Source of the DNA: Betaproteobacteria bacterium
Lineage (GTDB): Bacteria > Pseudomonadota > Gammaproteobacteria > Burkholderiales > SG8-39
Reading direction: 5' to 3'
Length of the DNA stretch: 64,000 nt
NCBI GenBank assembly: GCA_004298385.1
Contig: SCTX01000106.1
Location: forward strand, 1-64,000
Shown: piece by piece, positions 8,914 to 15,923 of the stretch
Position numbering within the stretch: position 1 is the first letter of the stretch
How the letters are laid out: each line of letters begins with the position of its first letter
Translations under genes and position numbers: made by a program
The notes under the pieces: generated by a model
What the model saw: the letters and a program-made list of their open reading frames with translations, nothing else
Told to the model about the DNA's origin: nothing
The model's database searches: none

Positions 8914-11391
8914 TCAGCGCACTACGGGTTCGGCCTGCCAGATCTGCTCCGCGTATTCGCGGATGGTGCGGTCGCTGGAGAATTTTCCCATATTGGCTAC
9001 GTTGAGAATGACTTTGCGCAGCCATTGCTGCTGATCGCGATAGGCCGCTTCGACCTCCTTCTGACAGGCAACGTAGGACGCATAGTCGGCCAGCAGCAGA
9101 TAGTGGTCGCCGTCGGCGAGCAGGTTATCCACGATGGCCTTGAACCGGTCCGGTTCCTCCGGCGAAAAATAGCCCCTGGCAATCATGTCGATGGCCTGGC
9201 GCAAGTCGTCGTTCGCGAGATAGTAATCCGCCGGCCTGTAGCCGCTGGCGCGCAGCTTGGCGACCTCTTCGGTGGTAAGGCCGAAAATGAAAATATTGTC
9301 CTCGCCTACTTCGCTCCTGATTTCGACATTGGCGCCGTCCAGGGTCCCTATGGTAAGTGCCCCATTCAATGCCAGCTTCATGTTGCCGGTGCCCGACGCC
9401 TCGGTGCCGGCGGTGGATATCTGCTCCGACAAATCGGCTGCCGGAATGATGTTCTCGGCCACGGAAACCCCGTAATTGGGCACGAATACCAGCTTCAGCC
9501 GTCCGTGTATGCGAATGTCATTGTTGACGATATCGGCCACGTCGTTGATCAGCCGGATAATCAGTTTGGCCATGGCGTAGGCCGGCGCCGCCTTGCCGCC
9601 GAAGATCACGGTGCGCGGCACCGCGTCGCCCTGCGGAGCATCGCACAGGCGCTTGTACAACGTCACCACGTGCAGCACGTTGAGCAATTGCCGCTTGTAT
9701 TCGTGGATGCGCTTGATCTGCACGTCGAACAGCGAATCAACGTCGATCTCCATGCCCAGTAAAGACTTGAGTTCCGCCGCGAACCTTTGCTTGTTGGCGC
9801 GCTTTACCGCCGCGAATTCCCGGCGGAACTGCGCGTCCTCGGCCAGCGGAATCAGGCGCCGCAACTGGGTGAGATCCTTGAGCCAGCCGTCGCCGATGCG
9901 CTCAGTGATTAAAGCCGCGAGCAGCGGATTGGCCTGGTTCAACCAGCGGCGGGGGGTAATGCCGTTGGTCATGTTGATGATCTTGCCCGGAAAATAGCGG
10001 TCGAAATCGGCAAATATGGTCTGCTTCATGAGCTCGGTGTGGATCTGCGCCACGCCGTTTACCTTATGGCTGCCGACGACGGCGAGGTGCGCCATGCGCA
10101 CGCGCTTGCCCTCTTCTTCGCCGATGATCGACATGCGCCGGCGCATGTCGTTGTCGCCGGGAAAACTGTGCATCACCCCGATGAGGAAGCGCTGGTTGAT
10201 TTCGTAAATGATCTGCAGGTGGCGCGGCAGCAGTTGCTCGAACATCGCGATCGGCCAGGTTTCCAGCGCCTCCGCCATCAGCGTATGGTTGGTGTAGGAG
10301 AAGGTGCGGGTGGTGATGTCCCAGGCCCTGTCCCAATCCAGGTGGTTTAGGTCGACGAGGATGCGCATCAGCTCGGGGATGGCGATCGCGGGGTGGGTAT
10401 CGTTCAACTGGATTGCGACTTTGTCCGGAAGCTGGTCGAAGCCTTCGTGGAATTTGCTGTAGCGGTACAGGATGTCTTGCAACGATGCGCAGACGAAGAA
10501 ATATTGCTGTTTCAGGCGCAGTTCGCGGCCCATTGCAGTGGAGTCTTGGGGGTAGAGGACCTTGGACAGGTTTTCCGACTGGTTCTTGTCCTCGACCGCC
10601 TTGATGTAATTGCCCTCGTTGAAATATTTAAGGTCGAAGTCGCGCGACGCCTTGGCCGCCCACAAGCGCATGTTGTTTACGGTAGAGGTGGCATAACCAG
10701 GGATGGGCGTGTCGTAGGCCATCGCCATCACGTCTTCGGTGTCCACCCAATGATGGCGCTGCACGCCGTCTTCGTCGGAGAACTGCACCACGCGCCCGCC
10801 GAATTTGACATGGTAGAGCACTTCCGCGCGCGGGAATTCCCAGGGATTGCCGTAGCGCAGCCAGTTGTCGGGGTGTTCCACCTGCCGCCCCCCCTCGATG
10901 CGCTGCGAGAACATGCCGTACTCGTAGCGTATGCCGTAGCCGAAGCCGGGCAGATTCAGCGTCGCCATCGAATCCAGAAAACAGGCCGCAAGCCGCCCCA
11001 GGCCGCCGTTGCCCAAAGCCGCGTCGAATTCCATTTCGCACACCTGCCGCAAATCGACGCCTTGCTGCCGCAACGCTTCGCTGCATTCTTTCTCGAAGCC
11101 GAGGTTGAGCAGACTGTTCATCAGCGTGCGCCCCATCAGGAACTCCATCGACAGGTAATACACCCGCTTCGCGTCCGCGGCGTAATAGCTGCGCATGGTT
11201 TCCATCCAGCGCTCGATCAGGCGGTCGCGCGTCATGAACGCGGTGGCATGAAACCAGTCGCGCGTGGTCGCCATGATGTCGTCCTTGCCTACGGAAAACA
11301 CCAGGCGATTGACCATGGACTTGCTCACCGAAGCGACGTCGACGCCGGCAAGCTGATGGTTGATGAGGGATTGCAGCGGCTGCTTTGTCAT
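8914..11391 (-). CDS. glgP: Glycogen/starch/alpha-glucan phosphorylase
   Basis: 825 residues, normal GT35 length. Releases glucose-1-phosphate from the non-reducing ends of glycogen using pyridoxal phosphate and phosphate. The signature EASGTGNMKLALNGALTIGT, containing the PLP-binding Lys near residue 670, is intact, as are GNGGLGRLAACFLDSMATL and the QLNDTHPAIAIPELMRI segment. The start has GGGGAT a few bases upstream on the minus strand. It is a single gene with divergent non-coding sequence upstream. Other glycogen genes are not in the window, though Pgi at 43.9 kb feeds the same hexose-phosphate pool. Confidence 0.97.
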   Translation of the reverse strand: MTKQPLQSLINHQLAGVDVASVSKSMVNRLVFSVGKDDIMATTRDWFHATAFMTRDRLIERWMETMRSYYAADAKRVYYLSMEFLMGRTLMNSLLNLGFEKECSEALRQQGVDLRQVCEMEFDAALGNGGLGRLAACFLDSMATLNLPGFGYGIRYEYGMFSQRIEGGRQVEHPDNWLRYGNPWEFPRAEVLYHVKFGGRVVQFSDEDGVQRHHWVDTEDVMAMAYDTPIPGYATSTVNNMRLWAAKASRDFDLKYFNEGNYIKAVEDKNQSENLSKVLYPQDSTAMGRELRLKQQYFFVCASLQDILYRYSKFHEGFDQLPDKVAIQLNDTHPAIAIPELMRILVDLNHLDWDRAWDITTRTFSYTNHTLMAEALETWPIAMFEQLLPRHLQIIYEINQRFLIGVMHSFPGDNDMRRRMSIIGEEEGKRVRMAHLAVVGSHKVNGVAQIHTELMKQTIFADFDRYFPGKIINMTNGITPRRWLNQANPLLAALITERIGDGWLKDLTQLRRLIPLAEDAQFRREFAAVKRANKQRFAAELKSLLGMEIDVDSLFDVQIKRIHEYKRQLLNVLHVVTLYKRLCDAPQGDAVPRTVIFGGKAAPAYAMAKLIIRLINDVADIVNNDIRIHGRLKLVFVPNYGVSVAENIIPAADLSEQISTAGTEASGTGNMKLALNGALTIGTLDGANVEIRSEVGEDNIFIFGLTTEEVAKLRASGYRPADYYLANDDLRQAIDMIARGYFSPEEPDRFKAIVDNLLADGDHYLLLADYASYVACQKEVEAAYRDQQQWLRKVILNVANMGKFSSDRTIREYAEQIWQAEPVVR

Positions 11392-11904
11392 GATTATCCC
11401 CTAAGCCGGACAAATAACAGACTTAGACCCCGTTGCAAATCGAGTGTTACAACGTGCCGAATGCGGGTATTGGACCGGATTACGAACGACATGCGCTTTT
11501 TGTTCACCGGAACGCAGGACAATCAGGCTCAGTGAGACTATCCATCGGCCGAACCGCCGTGCCTTGCAGCATAATGAACACGATTCTAGGCCTTTTTGCC
11601 GCAGTCCGGTTAAAACGAACCCATGGTCCTGAAAGCGAGAGCTGGCGCGGAAATTGGAGATTTTAAGGGTATCCTCGAGTTGAACGGCGGATTGCCGATC
11701 CGACAGTCTTGCGGCATTGCTTTGGCCGGAGACGCCGATGAATCTTGGCAAAACGCTTTTTGCTCAACTCTACCTACAGGGATTAGCCCATCCGCGGCTG
11801 GCCACGTGGTCGGGACATGTTTTCAAGAACAGCTTGAACCCGGCATGCGCTCCCGATAAACTCTTCGGCCCAACGGCTCATTTTTTGATTGGCAAGGAGG
11901 AACC
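11392..11904. other. Non-coding gap with a possible IS4-type transposase start
   Basis: This 513-bp divergent gap must hold the glgP promoter (minus) and that of the small gene at 11905 (plus), though no strong boxes stand out. At 11738 a plus-strand frame begins MNLGKTLFAQL, which resembles the first residues of many IS4-family transposases, but the following residues do not continue the family. It is at best a short remnant. I see no other feature. Confidence 0.3.
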
Positions 11905-12147
11905 ATGTCGGACGAAGATCTGAAGGCCGAGCTGGAGCGGCTGCGTAGCGAGAACGCCGCGCTCAAAAAAGGGGGCGCCGCCGGCCTCACCATGAAAGTC
12001 AGCGAGAAGGGCGCGCTCTCGATCTACGGCATGGGGCGTTTCCCGGTGACCTTGTACAAGGAGCAGTGGCTCAAGCTCCTGGAGCGGTCCGATGACATCC
12101 GCACGTTCATTGCGGCGAACGAGGGGCGGTTGAAAACGAAGGGGTGA
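11905..12147 (+). CDS. Small coiled-coil protein of unknown function
   Basis: 80 residues with a strong AAGGAGG ribosome binding site 5 nt before the ATG. Residues 3-22 (DEDLKAELERLRSENAALKK) form a short heptad-like coiled coil. The rest, with KVSEKGALSIYGMGRFPVTL and KEQWLKLLERSDDIRTFI, resembles a widely distributed family of small hypothetical proteins found in several phyla. No catalytic motif or membrane segment is present. It lies convergent to the truncated AddA-like fragment. Confidence 0.75.
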   Translation: MSDEDLKAELERLRSENAALKKGGAAGLTMKVSEKGALSIYGMGRFPVTLYKEQWLKLLERSDDIRTFIAANEGRLKTKG

Positions 12148-12240
12148 GTGCGTTGAATAAGCCCAAAATGACCGGCGCGAGCGACGCCGAGGTCATCGCA
12201 CTGCTGTTGACGGAGCGCGCCACCCTGGCTCGGGGTTGGC

Positions 12241-13365
12241 CTAAGCACCCCACTCCCGCCACCCCGCCAGCAGCGGAAAATAAAGCCCCAGCATCGCTCC
12301 GTCGCCTTGCGCGAGTGCCCGGGCGTAGCGTTCGAGTTGAACTTGGTATCGCTCCTTTTCCCGATCGAGGAAGCCGTCCACGTTCGTGCCTTCGTGCCCG
12401 CTCGCCTTGTAGTCCACGATCCAGCGCTTCCCGTCGCGGTCGGTGAAACTGCGGTCGATGACCAAGTTGCGGCGCTCGCCGTCGAGCATGGCCGTGAGGC
12501 GGTATTCATTGCGCGCGTCCTGCTGCGGCCCGAGCAGCCAACGCCCGCGTTCGTCGGCGAGCGCGCTTGCGAGCGCTTTGGCGACGCGTGCGCTGGCGGC
12601 GGCAAGCTGCGCTTCTTCCACGCCACGCGCGGCGAGTTCGTGGTGGAAGACATCGCGCATGGTCTCAACACGCGCCGCGCTCCAGCCGTGCAATTCACCT
12701 TCGGCGATTCTCTGCAGCCAGCGATGCACCACGCTGCCGACGTGGCGCGCGGTTTCGCCCACCCAGGAGTATTCGACGTCGTCCTGCGAACGTGCGGTTT
12801 CGCTGGCGGCGTTCCACGCGAGCGCGGGCGGCGCAACCGGCGGGGACCAGCCAGACGCCAGGCGGCGCAGCGACTGGTCGAGGACTGCGTCCCCGTCCGC
12901 GCCCTCGGTCGCCAACGGCGCCGGCGCTGTCGCGGCAGCGCGTTGGAACTCGCTCGCCACCACCGGCCAGAGCTTGGCCAGCAGGCTGCGCGATTCGGGA
13001 GTGCGCGCCGTTTGCACCTTGTCCTCGACCAGCAGCCGCGTTTCGCCGAATAAATGCAGGCGCTGCTTCGCGCGCGTGGCCGCGACGTAGAGCAGGCGGC
13101 CGTCCTCAAAGGCTGCTTGCTCGGCGGCAAGCTGTTTGATCCACGCATAGATGGGATCGCGCTCGGCGCCGGTTTCTTCGATCGGGGCGAGGAGCAGATT
13201 CGTGTTCGCTTCCGGTCTGCGCGGATTTGACGCATCCGGCTGCGCCGGGCGTTCCATCCACAGCAAGAGCTTCTTTCCTGCGGCAGGCGGCGCCTTGCCC
13301 AGGCCGGGCACGATCACATGATCGAACTCCAGGCCCTTCGCCTTGTGCATGGTCATGATCTGCAC
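12241..13365 (-). pseudogene. Detached 3' third of an AddA/RecB-like helicase-nuclease gene
   Basis: 374 open codons, starting at a GTG, equal to the C-terminal third of the full-length protein encoded at 15924-19199. It begins inside helicase motif V (QIMTMHKAKGLEFD) and keeps the whole nuclease domain, including RHVGSVVHRWLQRIAE, RWIVDYKASGHEGTN and the C-terminal FPLLAGWREWGA. By eye the C-terminal domains of the two copies are roughly 70-75% identical and the linker differs much more, so this is not a fresh duplication. Homology to the intact copy stops at both the stop codon and the 16-bp block ATGGTCATGATCTGCA (13349-13364). It lacks Walker A and the DEXQD motif, so it cannot be a helicase. 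No good ribosome binding site precedes it. The reading frame is unbroken, so expression as a lone nuclease domain is not excluded. Confidence 0.8.
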
Positions 13366-13617
13366 CGTGAACTTAAGGGGGCGGCATGAAATTTTCTGAC
13401 GAAGCCAAGCGTGCTGCTGAAATTCTAGCCCCCCTTAGTCCGTCGACTCCAGGTAGACGATAGCAATGCCCTTTCTGGTACTCTATGTCTTGCTTATGTG
13501 GTTTCCATGTATCCATCGGCTCCCATGTCACTTTGTCGGAGGCGAAAAATACGGCCAAACGTCCGCGAGGACCAAGGCGCACCCTTCGCGTAGGCACATC
13601 CGAGGCTAGATGTCGCA
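13366..13617. other. AT-richer left flank of the retron island, no confident gene
   Basis: Between the AddA fragment and the retron promoter. A plus-strand 25-codon frame (ATG at 13386, MKFSDEAKRAAEIL) follows a G-rich possible ribosome binding site but stops quickly. A minus-strand 86-codon frame (13373-13633) covers most of the stretch but has no recognisable family. The short inverted pair TAAGGGGGC (from 13374) and GCCCCCCTTA (13428-13437) lies near the junction with the AddA fragment. I cannot assign a function. Confidence 0.4.
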
Positions 13618-13647
13618 TTGACGGGCTATTCAAATGGCGAGTACTAT
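13618..13647 (+). promoter_or_regulatory. Retron promoter (near-consensus sigma70)
   Basis: TTGACG at 13618-13623 and TACTAT at 13642-13647 are 18 bp apart. Counting 6-7 nt beyond the -10 box puts the transcript start at about 13654, which is exactly the first base of the a1 repeat of the retron RNA. It would drive RNA, effector and reverse transcriptase as one transcript. Confidence 0.7.
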
Positions 13648-13653
13648 AAGTGC

Positions 13654-13815
13654 GTCTCTTAGTTGGGCTTGTTCGGTTTTCTGTTCGAATGACGCTCTTG
13701 GCCCGGTGTACAGCCAGGCCGAATTATATTGCGCGAGACTCTTTGGGCTGGTTTCCCATCCCGAGAGCTCCTCGCTCTCGGGCTGGGAAACCAGCCCACG
13801 CTCTTAGTAAGAGAC
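13654..13815 (+). ncRNA. Retron msr-msd non-coding RNA
   Basis: The outer repeats are a1 GTCTCTTA (13654-13661) and a2 TAAGAGAC (13808-13815), perfectly complementary. The base after a1 is G13662, in the context TTAG, matching the branching guanosine context of retron Eco1. The msr part contains a six-pair stem 13697-13702/13713-13718 (one wobble) with a 10-nt loop and a weaker stem around 13672-13689. The msd part is a long hairpin: 13744-13768 pairs with 13774-13798 over 25 positions with one mismatch (T13759/C13783) and loop TCCTC. The predicted RNA is about 162 nt, and the effector starts 5 nt after a2. Structure and order are seen directly; msDNA production is inferred. Confidence 0.82.
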
Positions 13816-13819
13816 AATC

Positions 13820-14749
13820 GTGACACCCCAGCTCTCCCATCCGAGCAGTAAGACACTGATGGGGGAGCTGGTTTCTCTTTTTCAATCCAAGAGCATTCAT
13901 ACTCGCCGAGATCGGCGACTAATCTTTGTTTGCGGCGGCTCCGTGAAACCGTATGGACGATCTTTCCGAAAACGATTTCTCAATTACGCACGAACCTCTC
14001 TCCACGATGTTCGCCTGTTTCTCGCCGAAGATGCCGCCCGAGATGTCTTCGCACATGAAAATCCATTTTTCGTAAATATTGCCGAATTTGAAACTCTGAT
14101 CAGCGAGCTTGCTGATTGCGTTGTTGTAATTCCGGAAAGTACCGGTTCAATCGCAGAACTCGGTTATTTCTCCGGCCACAAATCGATTAGAAGCAAGATT
14201 CTCGTCGTCAATGATCTTCAGTTTCAAGGTGAGCCATCCTTCCTGAATCTCGGCCCCATCGAACTCGCAAACCATCACTCCGACTACCGCCCGACCCTTC
14301 ATTTCAACTTAAAGGAGAAAGATCAGAATTTTCGCGCGATCGTTAACCAGTTAAGGCGCTTCGCACTGGAAATTCGAGGCCCCTTTGAATTCAAGAAATA
14401 TGGCCAGCTTCCTATTCGGCATCGCCTTTTTGTAATCTTTGAATTAATCCACTTATTTGGAGAAATTAGTTACGACGCCTTAGAACTCGCGGTTAGATTT
14501 GTATTTCTAGGTGGAAGATACCTAGGCGACAAACATAAACGAGAGGTACGACAACTTCTATCAATTCTCTGTGCAGGGAAATATGTACAGCGCCTCGATA
14601 ATGGCCTCCTGTTGTCGCCAGTGCCTGAAGTCAAGCCGTTTTTGGATATCAATGAATCTCTTAGGGATGATCTTCGAGTCAAGATATCTGACTTTGTCCA
14701 ACGGGTGTCAGTACGTGATCTGGCCCGGCGCAAAGGGACAACAACATGA
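13820..14749 (+). CDS. Retron effector: nucleoside deoxyribosyltransferase-like domain plus C-terminal DNA-binding-type region
   Basis: 309 residues from GTG 13820. The alternative ATG at 13859 lies 13 codons downstream; the GTG start gives the same N-terminal length as the retron Eco1 effector as I recall it. The Rossmann-like N-terminal domain (residues 33-150) has LIFVCGGSV, LFLAEDAARDV, NIAEFETLISELADCVVVIP and PESTGSIAELGYFSG, the last with conserved Glu106 and Glu113, then ILVVNDLQFQGEPSFLNLGP. This is the arrangement of the type II-A retron effector, a nucleotide/nucleoside hydrolase-like toxin. Residues about 195-285 are helical and probably winged-helix. GC content is far below that of flanking genes. 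The stop overlaps the RT start (ATGA). The msDNA-RT complex is expected to hold it inactive. Confidence 0.88.
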   Translation: MTPQLSHPSSKTLMGELVSLFQSKSIHTRRDRRLIFVCGGSVKPYGRSFRKRFLNYARTSLHDVRLFLAEDAARDVFAHENPFFVNIAEFETLISELADCVVVIPESTGSIAELGYFSGHKSIRSKILVVNDLQFQGEPSFLNLGPIELANHHSDYRPTLHFNLKEKDQNFRAIVNQLRRFALEIRGPFEFKKYGQLPIRHRLFVIFELIHLFGEISYDALELAVRFVFLGGRYLGDKHKREVRQLLSILCAGKYVQRLDNGLLLSPVPEVKPFLDINESLRDDLRVKISDFVQRVSVRDLARRKGTTT

Positions 14750-15699
14750 TTCTCCGCAAAATGGCCGAAGACATGAGAGTTCCCCTAGCTCATATTGAGT
14801 TGTTGGCCACAACTGCCAACCATCGTTACAAGATATACCGAATACCAAAGCGCACAGGAGGAACCCGAGAAATCTCACATCCTTCGAAGGAGCTCAAGAG
14901 CCTGCAAAGATGGCTTGCGCTTCACCTGTTTTCAAGGTTGCCGATTCACGATTCGGTCTATTCGTATCGGATCGGGGTTGGTATTCGCGACCACGCCGAG
15001 ATCCATAAGAGGGGCAATTACCTGGTTCGGATCGATCTCAAGGATTTCTTCCCTTCAATTACCTCAAAGGACGTGGCCCGCCTCCTCATTGAGAATCGAC
15101 AGAAACTTGGACAAATAATAACGGCTACGGACTTGAAAGCCATTTGCTGGATCGTCTGCCGCAATGGTCGTTTAACGATCGGGGCCCCGTCCTCTCCTGT
15201 TATTTCGAATGCGGTGCTATATGCGGTCGACGAGTATTGGTCTGTGACTTGCGAGCAACGTGGAATTACTTATTCCCGCTATGCGGATGACATTTACCTT
15301 TCAACAAACAGGCCGAACATTTTAGCCGGCACTTACGACGAAATGCGCAAAGATCTTGAAAATCGCGAATGGCCAAAATTGCAGATCAATCGGCGGAAGG
15401 TTGTGTTTACTTCCCGTAAGCATAATCGAAATGTTACCGGCCTGATCCTCACGTCGGATCGACGAGTGTCGATCGGGCACGAGAAGAAAAGACAGATCCG
15501 ATCTCAAGTCTTCAAATTTACGCAAGATCAACTCTCCGCAGAACAAGTTTCTTATCTTCGCGGATATTTATCGTTTGCTAAATCCGTAGAACCAAGCTTT
15601 CTAACAAGACTTAGAAAGAAATTTGGCGTCAGCGTGATTCATCAAATTGCGAATACTCAATCGATACAGATCAAGAAGGTTAAGGCGCGAAAGCAGTGA
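14746..15699 (+). CDS. Retron reverse transcriptase
   Basis: 317 residues, the typical size of a compact retron RT (Eco1 RT is about 320). Reads in order: RYKIYRIPKRTGGTREI, a fingers region SHPSKELKSLQRWL, RDHAEIHK in place of the retron NAxxH segment, motif A RIDLKDFFPSIT (Asp97), GAPSSPVISNAVL, the catalytic YSRYADDIYLST (YADD at 179-182), and NRNVTGLIL with the retron-specific VTG triplet (230-232). There is no integrase, endonuclease or maturase domain, which argues against a group II intron or a retrotransposon. Its start overlaps the effector stop by ATGA, indicating translational coupling. A second in-frame ATG at 14761 is also possible. It primes cDNA from a 2'-OH of its own RNA. Confidence 0.93.
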   Translation: MILRKMAEDMRVPLAHIELLATTANHRYKIYRIPKRTGGTREISHPSKELKSLQRWLALHLFSRLPIHDSVYSYRIGVGIRDHAEIHKRGNYLVRIDLKDFFPSITSKDVARLLIENRQKLGQIITATDLKAICWIVCRNGRLTIGAPSSPVISNAVLYAVDEYWSVTCEQRGITYSRYADDIYLSTNRPNILAGTYDEMRKDLENREWPKLQINRRKVVFTSRKHNRNVTGLILTSDRRVSIGHEKKRQIRSQVFKFTQDQLSAEQVSYLRGYLSFAKSVEPSFLTRLRKKFGVSVIHQIANTQSIQIKKVKARKQ

Positions 15700-15923
15700 T
15701 GCTAGATCCTTCCTGGTTGGGGAGCCGCTATTCCAGTGACACCCTCCGCACCCAGGAATTATCAGATTTGACCGGGCCGGGGACCCGAACGGGGCTCAAT
15801 TCTCTCCGGCCATTCAACTACTAATATGTCCCTTCGCTCAGGCCAATAGCAACGAAATCCGCAGCATCAGTTGTCTCGCACTCCCCCGCTGGGCCTCAGA
15901 GATGGTCGCTTACATCGAACAAG
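15700..15923. other. Right flank of the retron island, no gene seen
   Basis: 224 bp between the RT stop and the stop codon of the intact AddA-like gene (opposite strand, convergent). It contains a GC-rich stretch near 15770-15825 with short inverted repeats but no T-tract, so no classical terminator is evident. No recombinase, IS end or tRNA gene is visible. Confidence 0.4.

Noticed and set aside
8597-9025. A 142-codon minus-strand frame across the hairpin array
   Set aside because: It is created by the palindromic repeats; similar peptides arise from the other array, so the resemblance comes from the repeats and not from protein homology.
13373-13633. An 86-codon minus-strand frame left of the retron
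   Set aside because: No family, no ribosome binding site, and it overlaps the retron promoter; kept only as an observation.
14746-15699. Group II intron or DGR reverse transcriptase
   Set aside because: There is no maturase or endonuclease domain, no intron RNA domains V/VI, and no template/variable repeats or Avd gene; the VTG motif, small size and adjacent msr-msd point to a retron.
15765-15830. A possible tRNA-like or terminator structure downstream of the RT
   Set aside because: The short GC-rich inverted repeats do not form a cloverleaf, and no T-tract follows.
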